64,000 nt of DNA from Arthrobacter sp. OAP107. Its GTDB lineage: Bacteria; Actinomycetota; Actinomycetes; Actinomycetales; Micrococcaceae. Shown in pieces: positions 16,317 to 24,819 of this stretch (the first letter of the stretch is position 1; every line of letters starts with the position of its first letter). The position numbers were made by a program, and so were the translations under genes. Location of the stretch: assembly GCF_040546765.1 (NCBI RefSeq), contig NZ_JBEPOK010000001.1:620001-684000 (forward strand). The letters are read 5' to 3'. The notes beneath the pieces are model-generated. The model saw only the letters and a program-made list of their open reading frames with translations. It made no database searches and was not told the DNA's origin.

Positions 16317-17657
16317 CTACTTGAAGAGGTCGTTCACCTGGTTGTTGGCTTCGGTCAAGGAGCTGGCGGGCTTCTTGCCGGAGAGCACGGCGTCCATTGC
16401 AGGCTTCATGATGCCGTCCACCTTCGCGGCTTTGTCCGCGATGGGGAACAGGAACGTGGTGCCGTCCTTGACGTGGGTGGTGAAAGCGGAAACATCGGTG
16501 CCCTTGGCCTTGAAAGCCTTGGCCGCTTTTTCGGAGGAACTGGTGATGGCCGGGAAGACCACGGCCTTGGATGCGACGACGTCCTGGCAGGCGGCGGAAC
16601 CGAGGTATTCAACCCACTTGACGGACGCTGCAGGGTTCTTGGTGCCCGCCCAGACAGAGTCCGCCAGGCCGTTGAACATGCTGGCACGCTTGCCGTTGGG
16701 ACCCTTGGGGGTGGGGGCGAACGCCGTTTCCACGCCCTTGTAGCTCTTGTACTGGCCGATCAGCCAGTCACCAGTGGTGTTGATCGCCGCCTTGCCGGCG
16801 CCGAAGTTGTCCGCGAGGCTGGCGCCCACAGTGGTTTCCAGCTTAGGCATGTAGCCCTTCTCGATCAGGCCGGCCCACCAGGCGATGGTTTCCTGGAATT
16901 TGGGGTCGTCATAGTTGAACTTGGTGCCCCAGGGGTTCTTGTCCGTGTGGGTCCAGCCCGTGGTGGCGCTCAGGAAGCTCCATTCCGTCTGGCCCTGGCC
17001 GGAGCCGCTGCCCGCCAGCCCGAGCCCGTAGACGGCGACGTTGTTCTTGTCGAAGCCGGCTTCGTCGCCGCGCTTGCCGTTCTTGTCCACCGTCAGGTGG
17101 GCAATGGCCTTCTCGTAGCTGCCGCCGTCTGTCGGGTTCCAGTCAAGGTTGGCCATCTGTTCGGCGCTGATGCCGGCAGCGTCCGTCATGGCCTTGTTGT
17201 AGAACAGGCCCACGGTGTCCCAGTCCTTTGGCAGGCCGTAACGCTTGCCGTCCTGGCCGACCCAGAGTTCGGGCAGGCCGTTGGTAAAGCTGTCCAGCTT
17301 GACGCTATCCTTGGCAACGGCGTCGTCGAGGGGGAGCAGCTGCTTTTTGGCGGCGTACTCGGGGTACTTCGACAGGTGGTCGGTGAAGACGTCAGGGGCC
17401 GTGCCGGCGACGAAGCCGTTGGTCAGCGTGGTCCAGTAGTCGTCCCAGCCGCGCTGGGTGATCTTGACCTTGATGTCCGGGTTGGCCTTGGTGAAATCGT
17501 TGGCGCACTGCTGGTAGGCCGGGAGCTGGTTGGCGTCCCAGAGCCAGTAGTTGATCTCGCCCTTGGCTTCGCTGGAGGCGGGACTGCCCCCGCCGCAGGC
17601 GGAGAGCGAGAGGGCGATTGCCGCGGCGGCAGCTGCGACGCCGATGGTTTTCTTCAT
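16317..17657 (-). CDS. Sugar ABC transporter substrate-binding lipoprotein
   Basis: A 446-residue extracellular solute-binding protein of the MalE-like family 1. The N-terminus MKKTIG, a hydrophobic core and lipobox LSAC show a Sec-type lipoprotein anchored to the outer face of the membrane. Family features include GEINYWLWDAN, GTAPDVFTDHL, YGLPKDWDTVGLFYN and TGDWLIGQY. AAAGG precedes the ATG at 17657. Adjacent permease genes and GH36 alpha-galactosidase indicate capture of alpha-galactosides such as raffinose or melibiose; that substrate is inferred. It lies after the two permease genes, an order less usual than SBP-first. Confidence 0.92.
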   Translation of the reverse strand: MKKTIGVAAAAAAIALSLSACGGGSPASSEAKGEINYWLWDANQLPAYQQCANDFTKANPDIKVKITQRGWDDYWTTLTNGFVAGTAPDVFTDHLSKYPEYAAKKQLLPLDDAVAKDSVKLDSFTNGLPELWVGQDGKRYGLPKDWDTVGLFYNKAMTDAAGISAEQMANLDWNPTDGGSYEKAIAHLTVDKNGKRGDEAGFDKNNVAVYGLGLAGSGSGQGQTEWSFLSATTGWTHTDKNPWGTKFNYDDPKFQETIAWWAGLIEKGYMPKLETTVGASLADNFGAGKAAINTTGDWLIGQYKSYKGVETAFAPTPKGPNGKRASMFNGLADSVWAGTKNPAASVKWVEYLGSAACQDVVASKAVVFPAITSSSEKAAKAFKAKGTDVSAFTTHVKDGTTFLFPIADKAAKVDGIMKPAMDAVLSGKKPASSLTEANNQVNDLFK

Positions 17658-17716
17658 GATGGACCTTTCTTGGGGATGCATGCCGGTGGCAGTGCAGGGG
17701 GCCGAACGGGAGGGGG

Positions 17717-18649
17717 TTACTTGATTCCGGAGAAGCCGATGGAGTTGACTACCTTCTTGCCGAAGGCGATGAACAGCAGGAGCACGGGGAGCGCGGCCAC
17801 GAGGGTGGCGGCCATCAACCCGGTCCAGTCGGGGGCGCCCTGCGGGGACTGGGACTTGAAGACGCCCAGGCCCACGGTGAGTACACGGACGCTTTCGTCC
17901 TGGCCTACGAGCAGCGGCCAGAAGTATTCGTTCCACTGGCCGATGAAGGTCAGCAGGGCCAGCGTTGCCAGGGGTGCTGCGGCGTTGGGCAGGACGATCT
18001 GGAAAAAGATCCTCAGGTGCTTGGCGCCGTCGAGCATGGCGGCTTCCTCCACTTCCCTGGACATGCCAAGGAAGAACTGGCGCAGGAAGAAGATGGCGAA
18101 CGGTGTCATGAACAGGAAGGGCAGCGTCATGCCGGCGAAGGTGTTGAGCAGGCCCAGGTTCTTGATCATCAGGAAGTTGGGCAGCGCGGTGAAGATCGGC
18201 GGGACCATCATGGTTGCCAGGAACAGGCCGAACACCGCATTCCGGCCGGGCCAGCGGAGGCGGGAGAAAGCGTATGCTGCCATCGCACTGAAGAAGACCT
18301 GCCCTGCAGTGGTGACGGTGGCGAAGATGACGGAGTTCCGAAGGTAGAGCCAGAAGTTGATCGCGGCTCCCGATCCGCCTTCGGCGATGGCCTCTTCCGG
18401 GCTCTGCATTCCGAGGACCCGCTTGAAGGCGCCGAGGCTGAAGTCTGCGGGCAGCAGGTTGCTGGCGTTGGAGGCCAACGAGGCGTTGCTGGACAGCGCG
18501 GTGCGAAGCATCCACAGGAAGGGTGCCACCGTGACGGCCACTGCAAGGGTCACCAGCGCCCAGGCACCGACGCGCCGCCAGTTGACCGGCTTCTTCCTAA
18601 CGGCGATGTTGCTGGCGGGCTTCTTGCGGGAAAGTATCGAGGTGCTCAT
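17717..18649 (-). CDS. Carbohydrate ABC transporter permease, MalG type
   Basis: A 310-residue inner-membrane permease with six predicted helices. The cytoplasmic EAA loop EEAAMLDGAKHLRIFFQIVLP, where the ATPase docks, is near residue 205. It has a basic N-terminal tail and ends IGFSGIK. AAGGA lies upstream of the ATG. It pairs with the MalF-type permease 12 bp upstream. No ATPase gene occurs in the operon, so a shared MsiK-like ATPase encoded elsewhere probably energises the importer. Confidence 0.93.
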   Translation of the reverse strand: MSTSILSRKKPASNIAVRKKPVNWRRVGAWALVTLAVAVTVAPFLWMLRTALSSNASLASNASNLLPADFSLGAFKRVLGMQSPEEAIAEGGSGAAINFWLYLRNSVIFATVTTAGQVFFSAMAAYAFSRLRWPGRNAVFGLFLATMMVPPIFTALPNFLMIKNLGLLNTFAGMTLPFLFMTPFAIFFLRQFFLGMSREVEEAAMLDGAKHLRIFFQIVLPNAAAPLATLALLTFIGQWNEYFWPLLVGQDESVRVLTVGLGVFKSQSPQGAPDWTGLMAATLVAALPVLLLFIAFGKKVVNSIGFSGIK

Positions 18650-18661
18650 GGCTGGGGTTCC

Positions 18662-19621
18662 TTAGTCCAGATCCGATTCGTTGCCCTTGAGGAACTTCAT
18701 TTGCACGAAGGCCACCAGGGCGAGAATGAGGAAGAGAATGACGGACAGCGCCGATGCGTAGCCGAAGTCCGATTCGCTGAAGGCCTTCTGGTAGATGTAC
18801 ATCTGGATGACGCGGGACGCGTTGATGGGGCCGCCTGCGGTGGTCACTGCCACGGTGTCGAACACCTGGAAGGACCCGATCACGGTTACCACCAGGACCA
18901 GTACCAGGACGGGGCGAAGGAGCGGCATGGTGATGCTCCAGAACGTCCGCGTGGGGGAGGAGCCGTCCAGTGAAGCAACCTCGTAGACGTGGTTCGGGAT
19001 CGACTGGAGCCCGGCGAAGATCAGCAGGGCCGTGTAACCCATGTGCCGCCAGACGTTGACGGCGGCGACGGTGGGAATGGCCCACTGCTCGCTTCCAAAG
19101 AAAGCGATGCGCGGCAGGCCCATCCAGCTGATGATTTCGTTGACGATGCCGATCTGGTAGTCGAGCATCCAGAACCACAGCAGCGCGACGATGACGTTGG
19201 CCACCAGGAAGGGCAGCAGCAGTGCACCGCGGATGAAGGTGGACTTCGCGACGCGATGCATCAGCAGGGCCAGGCCCAGGGCGATGACGGTCTGGAAGCC
19301 GATGTTCAGCGCCACGTACTGGACGGTGACCCACATGGCGTTCCAGAACAGTTCGTCGCCCAGCATGGCGGTGTAGTTCTTGATGCCGATCCAGGCGGGG
19401 TCGCCCAGGATGCTGTACTCGGTGAAGCTCAGGTAGAAACCCCTGATGGTGGGGACCAGATAAAAGAGAACAAAGCCGATCATCGCCGGGAAGATGAAGA
19501 GCATCGCCACCCTCAGGTCGCCGAGGCGGCGGATGAAGCTCTTCCGGGCGGGTTTCGCTGTCTTGGGACGGCCGGCCCGCGCCGCCGTCTCCTGTTGCTG
19601 CTGGGTAAGGGTGGTCATCAT
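18662..19621 (-). CDS. Carbohydrate ABC transporter permease, MalF type
   Basis: A 319-residue permease with six hydrophobic segments and the EAA-loop motif YEVASLDGSSPTRTFWSITMP. It is the first gene of the alpha-galactoside operon. The start MMTTLTQ at 19621 (or the next codon) is chosen because AGGAAGG lies just upstream; an in-frame extension of 11 codons would run into the Crp-like site. Upstream are a -35/-10 pair, two LacI-type operators and a near-consensus Crp site. Confidence 0.93.
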   Translation of the reverse strand: MMTTLTQQQQETAARAGRPKTAKPARKSFIRRLGDLRVAMLFIFPAMIGFVLFYLVPTIRGFYLSFTEYSILGDPAWIGIKNYTAMLGDELFWNAMWVTVQYVALNIGFQTVIALGLALLMHRVAKSTFIRGALLLPFLVANVIVALLWFWMLDYQIGIVNEIISWMGLPRIAFFGSEQWAIPTVAAVNVWRHMGYTALLIFAGLQSIPNHVYEVASLDGSSPTRTFWSITMPLLRPVLVLVLVVTVIGSFQVFDTVAVTTAGGPINASRVIQMYIYQKAFSESDFGYASALSVILFLILALVAFVQMKFLKGNESDLD

Positions 19622-19637
19622 CGACCCTTCCTGGGTG

Positions 19638-19653
19638 TGTGATGGAACTAACA
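19638..19653 (-). promoter_or_regulatory. Near-consensus Crp site for the alpha-galactoside operon
   Basis: TGTGA-TGGAAC-TAACA matches TGTGA-N6-TCACA at 9 of 10 fixed positions. It lies about +4 to +19 relative to the start predicted from the -10 box at 19664-19669, a position expected to repress rather than activate. Confidence 0.5.
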
Positions 19654-19663
19654 ATCGTCCCTG

Positions 19664-19692
19664 AATCTACACGAGTAGATAAAGTGGCGCAA
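19664..19692 (-). promoter_or_regulatory. Operon promoter with overlapping LacI-type operator O1
   Basis: On the minus strand TTGCGC (19692-19687), a 17-nt spacer and TAGATT (19669-19664) form a promoter. An inverted repeat ATCTAC-ACGA-GTAGAT (19665-19680) overlaps the -10 and spacer. A related sequence recurs 77 bp upstream. Binding by a LacI-family protein, most likely the one encoded at 21065, would block this promoter. Confidence 0.65.
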
Positions 19693-19741
19693 GCAATATT
19701 TCCTTGCCGCTGGTTGCCCGTTTCTTTCCAGCGCTGCAATC

Positions 19742-19757
19742 GTTGACTCGAGTAGAT
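19742..19757 (+). promoter_or_regulatory. Second LacI-type operator O2 over a divergent -35 box
   Basis: GTTGACTCGAGTAGAT shares CGAGTAGAT with O1 and is itself a partial palindrome around CTCGAG. It contains TTGACT, a good -35 box for the divergent oxidoreductase gene. Centre-to-centre distance from O1 is 77 bp, close to seven helical turns, which would permit looping by a tetrameric repressor. Confidence 0.6.
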
Positions 19758-19835
19758 TTCGATGCGAGACTGTGGCGCAGACATGTGCGGGTGCCGGAAA
19801 ATCGGTGCCGCCCGGGATCCTGAAAGGCAGGAACA

Positions 19836-21038
19836 ATGGCGTTTTCAATCGGAGTAGTCGGCGTAGGGCAGTTCGGTGGCCAGTTTGCCCATCTCTTCAA
19901 CCTCCACCCCGGGGTCAGTGAGGTCTTCGTCGTGGACGAGCGGGCCGGCCGTGCGGCCGGGGCGGTTGCCCAGTACGACCTTGCGGGCTCCATCGGCACC
20001 TTCGATGAGCTGCTGGCGTCCGACATCGACGCCGTCGCCATCTTCACGCAGCGGTGGACACACGGACCGCTGGTGGAACGGGCGCTCCGGGCCGGAAAGC
20101 ACGTCTACTCGGCCGTTCCCATGGCCGTCACCGAGGACGAGATTGCAAAGATCATCGACGCCGTCCGCGAGACCCGCAACGTCTACATGATGGGTGAAAC
20201 CAGCTATTACAACCCGGCCACGGTCTATGCGCGCGAGCAGCACGCAGCCGGCCGGTTCGGGCGGGTGTTCTACGCGGAAGGCGACTATGTCCACGACATG
20301 GACCTGGGCTTCTACGACGCCTACCAGTACAGCGGCGGGGAGCGCTGGAAGGAAACCGCCAGCTACCCGCCCATGCTGTACCCGACCCACGCGATCGGCG
20401 GCGTCCTCGGCGCCCTGCCGGCGCACGCCGTCAGCGTCAGCTGCGTCGGTGTGAAAGATGACCGCCAGGACGGGGTGTTCGACAAGGACATCAGCATGTT
20501 CGGGAACGACTTCTCCAACGCCACGGCCCTTTTTGAGCTGAACGACGGCGGTGCCATGCGGACCAACGAGATGCGCCGGGTGGGCTACCCCTCGCACATC
20601 CGGGAGTCCCGCTTCCGGTTCTTCGGTACCGAAGCCAGCTTCGAGCAGCTGGCCAAGGTGACGGTGTGGCAGGACAAGACCAACGTCCACGACATCTCGG
20701 AGCAGATGGAGTCCCGGCCCAGCGTGCCGCTGGACGATCCGTCGCTCGCCAATGTGGCGCCGGAACTCCGGGACGCCTTCGTGTCCGGACTGGCGCCGGT
20801 GCATGACAGCGGTAGGCTGCCCGATGAGTTCCGCGGCGCCCCCAACGGCCATGAAGGCAGCCACCAGTTCCTTGTGGACGACTTCGTCACGGCCGTGAAT
20901 ACGGGCTCGCTGCCGCCGGTCAATGCATGGACGGCCGCGCGCTACACCCTGCCTGGCATCGTGGCCCACGAATCCGCCCGGCGCAACGGCGAACGCCTTC
21001 CCATCCGCGACTTCGGCGATGCTCCGGCCGCGCTCTAG
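19836..21038 (+). CDS. Gfo/Idh/MocA-family oxidoreductase
   Basis: A 400-residue NAD(P)-dependent sugar dehydrogenase-like protein. The Rossmann domain starts with IGVVGVGQFGGQFA. Instead of the usual EKP motif it has SAVPMAVTEDE, so the Lys of EKP is lacking, seen as AVPMA; the catalytic Lys-Pro pair is therefore altered. The C-terminal domain carries YPPMLYPTHAIGGVLGAL, the usual His-containing motif. AGGCAGGAACA precedes the ATG. It is divergent from the importer/alpha-galactosidase operon and shares its operators, so it probably acts on the same sugar or a derivative. Confidence 0.88.
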   Translation: MAFSIGVVGVGQFGGQFAHLFNLHPGVSEVFVVDERAGRAAGAVAQYDLAGSIGTFDELLASDIDAVAIFTQRWTHGPLVERALRAGKHVYSAVPMAVTEDEIAKIIDAVRETRNVYMMGETSYYNPATVYAREQHAAGRFGRVFYAEGDYVHDMDLGFYDAYQYSGGERWKETASYPPMLYPTHAIGGVLGALPAHAVSVSCVGVKDDRQDGVFDKDISMFGNDFSNATALFELNDGGAMRTNEMRRVGYPSHIRESRFRFFGTEASFEQLAKVTVWQDKTNVHDISEQMESRPSVPLDDPSLANVAPELRDAFVSGLAPVHDSGRLPDEFRGAPNGHEGSHQFLVDDFVTAVNTGSLPPVNAWTAARYTLPGIVAHESARRNGERLPIRDFGDAPAAL

Positions 21039-21051
21039 GCCGTGCTGTAGC

Positions 21052-21057
21052 TAGCAT
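21052..21057 (+). promoter_or_regulatory. -10 box TAGCAT for a leaderless lacI-type gene
   Basis: TAGCAT fits TANNNT and ends 7 nt before the ATG at 21065, so transcription should start at or beside that codon. This favours 21065 over the ATG at 21056, which overlaps the box and has no ribosome-binding site. Confidence 0.5.
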
Positions 21058-21064
21058 GGACACT

Positions 21065-22084
21065 ATGACCATTCCGGCAGTGCCCGCCCCGCGGACCCAG
21101 GTGACCCGCAAGGACGTTGCCCGGTACGCCGGGGTGAGCACCGCCGTCGTCAGCTACGTGGTGAATGGCGGGCCCAAGAAGGTGGCGCCCGCCACCCAGG
21201 CGAAGGTCCAGGAGGCCATCCGGCAGCTGGGCTACCGCCCCAACGCGGCTGCGCGGGCCCTGAAACTGGGGTCCAGCGAAACGATCGGTTTGGTCATTCC
21301 GGACAACAGCAACCCGTTCTTCTCGATGCTGGCCCACGCCGTGGAGGACGCGGCAGGGGCGCTCGGATACGCCCTGGTGCTGACCAACTCGGACGGCGAC
21401 CTGGCCAAAGAGCGCCGGAACATCCGGAACCTGGCCGCCCGGCAGGTGGACGGGGTGGTACTGGCCAGCGTCCTGTTCGAGCCGGACCTGGCCGATCTGG
21501 AGACCGCCGAGATCCCCTCAGTGCTCCTGAGCCACAGCGGGAGTTCGGCGGGGGTCACTACGGTGGGTGTGGACCTGGCCAAGGGGGCGCGCACCGCCGT
21601 CGAGCATTTGATCGGCCATGGCCACACCAATATCGGCCTGGCCATGGGCACCACAACGGGCAACGAAGCGGATGCCCGCGAGGAGGGCTGGGTGCAGGCG
21701 CTCAGGGACGCCGGCCTGCCGGAAGGCCCCATTGCCCGCAGCGCCTTCACCCGGGTTGGCGGCTACGCCGCAGGGAAGCGGTTCCTGGCGTCGGGACACC
21801 GGCCCACCGCCGTCTTCGCCAGCTCCGACATGCAGGCCATCGGCATCCTCCGCGCGTTCCACGAGGCCGGCCTGTCCGTCCCTGAGGACATTGCGCTGGT
21901 CTCCTTCGACGGGTCGGAGGACGCCGAGTACGCCTGGCCGATGCTGACCACCGTGGAGCAGCCTGTGCGGGACATGGCGGAGGCCGCCGTCCGGGCGCTC
22001 GTCGGTGCGGACCGCGGCGAGCCGGCCCGGCACCGCGTCTTCCCGACGAAGCTCCTGGTCAGGCAGTCCTGTGGCTGCCCGTAG
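21065..22084 (+). CDS. LacI-family transcriptional repressor
   Basis: A 339-residue regulator. The N-terminal helix-turn-helix KDVARYAGVSTAVVSYVVNG and hinge YRPNAAARALKLG bind DNA; the periplasmic-binding-like domain (from about residue 65) senses a sugar. It follows the oxidoreductase gene by 26 bp and is the best candidate to bind the paired ATCTAC...GTAGAT operators at 19.67 and 19.75 kb. It is convergent with the DeoR gene, 12 bp away. The start is supported by a leaderless promoter; an ATG three codons upstream is the alternative. Confidence 0.93.
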   Translation: MTIPAVPAPRTQVTRKDVARYAGVSTAVVSYVVNGGPKKVAPATQAKVQEAIRQLGYRPNAAARALKLGSSETIGLVIPDNSNPFFSMLAHAVEDAAGALGYALVLTNSDGDLAKERRNIRNLAARQVDGVVLASVLFEPDLADLETAEIPSVLLSHSGSSAGVTTVGVDLAKGARTAVEHLIGHGHTNIGLAMGTTTGNEADAREEGWVQALRDAGLPEGPIARSAFTRVGGYAAGKRFLASGHRPTAVFASSDMQAIGILRAFHEAGLSVPEDIALVSFDGSEDAEYAWPMLTTVEQPVRDMAEAAVRALVGADRGEPARHRVFPTKLLVRQSCGCP

Positions 22085-22096
22085 GGGCGCCAAAAG

Positions 22097-22879
22097 CTAA
22101 ACGAGCCGAAGCCGGCCCACCCGGTCGCGGAGGATCCGCTGGGCGTCGGGGGACAACCCGGAATCGCAGATCACCTCGTCGGCTTCCTCCAGTTTGGCGA
22201 TGGTGCTGATGCCCTGGGTGCCCCACTTGGTGTGGTCCGCCAGGACCACCACCTTCCGCGAAGCCGCGATGAACGCGCGGTTGGTTTCGGCCTCCAGCAG
22301 GTTCGGCGTCGTGTAGCCGGCGTCAGCATCCATGCCGTGCACGCCGAGGAACAGCAGGTCCAGGTGCAGCTGGCTGAGCGCCGCCGTCGCGATCGGCCCC
22401 ACCAGGGCGTCCGACGGCGTGCGCTCGCCGCCGATGAGAATCACCGTTGAGACGTGGCGTCCGGAGCCCGACGCGGAGGCATGGTGGAAGAGATCGGCGA
22501 TCTTCACCGAGTTGGTCACCGCGGTGATCCGGGGGCCGTTGGCGAGTTCCTTGGCCAGCGCCCAGGTGGTGGTGCCCGCGCTGAGGGCCACCGCCATGCC
22601 CTCGTGGACCAGGGAGGCGGCCTCCAGCGCGATGGCGCGTTTCTGCGCGGTGAGCTGGGTCGACTTCAGCTCGAACCCGGGCTCATGCGTGCTGGCATCC
22701 CCGGGCAGCTTGGCGCCGCCGTGGATCCGCTCCACCTGGCCGCTTTCCTCCAGCATCTCGATGTCGCGGCGGACCGTCATCAGGGAGACGCCCAGCTGCT
22801 GCGCGAGGTCCGACACGCGGACCACGCGCTCGCGCCGGACGGCGTCCACTATGGACTGGTGGCGGGCCGCGGGAAGCAT
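22097..22879 (-). CDS. DeoR-family transcriptional regulator
   Basis: A 260-residue DeoR/GlpR-type regulator. The N-terminal winged helix RHQSIVDAVRRERVVRVSDLAQQLGVSLMTVRRDIEML (as a region, residues about 6-45) and IHGGAKL are diagnostic. The C-terminal sugar-phosphate sensor contains ALSAGTTTWALAKEL, GPIATAALSQLHLD and LADHTKWG. AAAGGA before the ATG at 22879 fixes the start. It lies 44 bp downstream of the second importer operon in the same direction and probably represses it in response to a phosphorylated sugar. Confidence 0.92.
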   Translation of the reverse strand: MLPAARHQSIVDAVRRERVVRVSDLAQQLGVSLMTVRRDIEMLEESGQVERIHGGAKLPGDASTHEPGFELKSTQLTAQKRAIALEAASLVHEGMAVALSAGTTTWALAKELANGPRITAVTNSVKIADLFHHASASGSGRHVSTVILIGGERTPSDALVGPIATAALSQLHLDLLFLGVHGMDADAGYTTPNLLEAETNRAFIAASRKVVVLADHTKWGTQGISTIAKLEEADEVICDSGLSPDAQRILRDRVGRLRLV

Positions 22880-22923
22880 CGGGATCCTTTCGCTGGATGA
22901 AACCTCGTACTGCCCATCATCGC

Positions 22924-23835
22924 CTAGCCCTTGCTGGAACCAAGAGTCAGGCCCGCAACAAACTGCCGCTGCAGGAGCAGGTAGACAATGAGGGTGGGGA
23001 TGACGGTGATGACCGCGCCGGCCGCCAGCAGGTTGTAGTTGTTCAGGAACTCGCCCTGAAGGTTGTTGATCGCGGTGGTGACGGGCAGCCGGTCGCCGCT
23101 CTGGATGAACAGCAGGGGCCAGAAGAAGTCGTTGTAGATGAAGATGACCTCCAGCGTTGCCAGCGCCGCGAAGGCCGGCCGGCACAGCGGCATGATGATT
23201 TCCCGGTACTGGCGCCAGATGCCGGCACCGTCCACCAGCGCGGCCTCGGTCAGGTCCGCGGAGAGCGCCTTCATGTAGTTGGACAGCACGAAGGTGCAGA
23301 ACCCCATCTGGAACGCCATGTTCACCGCGATCACGATGATGTACGTGTTCAGCATGTTGCCCGAATCGCTGAAGGAGTAGGGCACCTGGAAGTGCTTGGC
23401 CATCTCAAACAGCGGCGCCGCCAGCACCTGGGGCGGCAGCAGGTTTCCCGCCGTGAACATGATCAGCAGCGTGATGTTGAACTTCCAGTTCACCCGGCTG
23501 ACGGCGAACGCCATCATGGACGCGAAGAAGAGCACCAGCAGGACCGCCGGAACGCAGATGATCACCGAGTTCCAGAGGTATTTGGCGAAGCCGCCCTGCG
23601 TCCAGGCCTGGATGAAGTTGTCGAAGTTGAAGTCGCCGGCCACGCTGAAGTAGCCGTGCTCGTTGGTCGATGCGATCGGCCGCAGCGCGGTGAACACCGC
23701 CCAGAGCAGGGGGATCAGCCACATAACCGCCATGGCAGTCAGGAAAATATGCGTGCCGTAATGCCGCTTCGGTCTGCTGCCGGAGCGTCCGGATTGCCCG
23801 GTCGTGGCCATGCCGGGGGAGACGGCGGCGCTCAT
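22924..23835 (-). CDS. Carbohydrate ABC transporter permease, MalG type (second importer)
   Basis: A 303-residue membrane protein with six helices and EAA loop TEAALVDGAGIWRQYREIIMP. The start codon overlaps the stop of the upstream permease (ATGA), showing translational coupling. It ends AGLTLGSSKG, a common C-terminus in this family. It is the third gene of SBP-permease-permease, ordinary order. No dedicated ATPase gene accompanies it. Confidence 0.93.
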   Translation of the reverse strand: MSAAVSPGMATTGQSGRSGSRPKRHYGTHIFLTAMAVMWLIPLLWAVFTALRPIASTNEHGYFSVAGDFNFDNFIQAWTQGGFAKYLWNSVIICVPAVLLVLFFASMMAFAVSRVNWKFNITLLIMFTAGNLLPPQVLAAPLFEMAKHFQVPYSFSDSGNMLNTYIIVIAVNMAFQMGFCTFVLSNYMKALSADLTEAALVDGAGIWRQYREIIMPLCRPAFAALATLEVIFIYNDFFWPLLFIQSGDRLPVTTAINNLQGEFLNNYNLLAAGAVITVIPTLIVYLLLQRQFVAGLTLGSSKG

Positions 23836-24803
23836 GCCCTGTTCTCCCGTCCGAAGGTGCGGCTGAGGTAGAACACGATGGGCACGAGGGAGATGACCAG
23901 CAGGACCACTGCAAGGGCGGAGCCGACGCCGATCACCTGGCCTTCGCCCACGAGGTTCTGGATCACCAGGGCGCTGAGGAGCTCCAGGCCGTTGGTGCCG
24001 CGGTTGATGACATACACGACGTCGAACGCCCGCAGCGACTCGATGATGGTGATGACGACGATGACGATGTTGATGGGCCGCATGGCCGGGAACACCACGC
24101 GGAAGAAGGTCTGCGCCGCGTTGGCCCCGTCGATCGCGGCGGCCTCCTTCAGGCTGGGGTCCACGCCCTTGAGGCCGGCCAGGTACAGCAGCATGACGTA
24201 GCCGGCGTGCCGCCACGTGGCGGCGATCATGGCCGCCCATATGTTCACCGAGGAGTCGCCGAACCAGTCGACGGCCTGCGGTGTCCCTGATGTTCCGAGC
24301 AGGAAGTTCAGCAGGCCGTTGTCCCGCTGGTAGAACAGCTGCCAGATGATGCCGATCAGTGCCAGCGACAACATGACGGGCGTGAAGAAAATACTCTGGT
24401 AGATCCTGCTGCCGCGGATCTGCTGGTCGAGAAGCACCGCCAGCAGCAGGCCCAGCGGGGTGGCCACCAGGGCCAGGAAGGCAAGCCACAGCAGGTTGTG
24501 CTGGATGGCCGGCCAGAACGGCGGGTAATCCTGCGAGATGTACTGGTAGTTGTCCCCGCCCGCCGGCCGGATGTCAGTGAGGGCCAGTCCGTTCCAGCGC
24601 GTAAAGCTGAGCCCGATGGACATGACCGTGGGCAGCCACACGAACACCAGCTGGATGAGGGTGGGAATGCCCACCATGAGGGACAGGACGGCCTTGTCCC
24701 GGGTGGAGAGCCGGCGGACCTTTCCGCTGCGGACCCGCTTCGCCGGGGCCCCGGAGGGTTCCCGGGACTCCGGCGGGACGAGGTCTCGTGCTGTTGTGCT
24801 CAT
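23832..24803 (-). CDS. Carbohydrate ABC transporter permease, MalF type (second importer)
   Basis: A 323-residue permease starting MSTTARDLVPPE at 24803, with a basic cytoplasmic leader followed by six helices and the EAA loop KEAAAIDGANAAQTFFRVVFP. No good Shine-Dalgarno sequence precedes the ATG; it starts 16 bp after the SBP stop, so translation may be coupled. An in-frame upstream extension of 18 codons overlaps the SBP gene and is not favoured. Confidence 0.92.
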   Translation of the reverse strand: MSTTARDLVPPESREPSGAPAKRVRSGKVRRLSTRDKAVLSLMVGIPTLIQLVFVWLPTVMSIGLSFTRWNGLALTDIRPAGGDNYQYISQDYPPFWPAIQHNLLWLAFLALVATPLGLLLAVLLDQQIRGSRIYQSIFFTPVMLSLALIGIIWQLFYQRDNGLLNFLLGTSGTPQAVDWFGDSSVNIWAAMIAATWRHAGYVMLLYLAGLKGVDPSLKEAAAIDGANAAQTFFRVVFPAMRPINIVIVVITIIESLRAFDVVYVINRGTNGLELLSALVIQNLVGEGQVIGVGSALAVVLLVISLVPIVFYLSRTFGRENRA

Positions 24804-24819
24804 GGGAGGTGCCCGGCCG

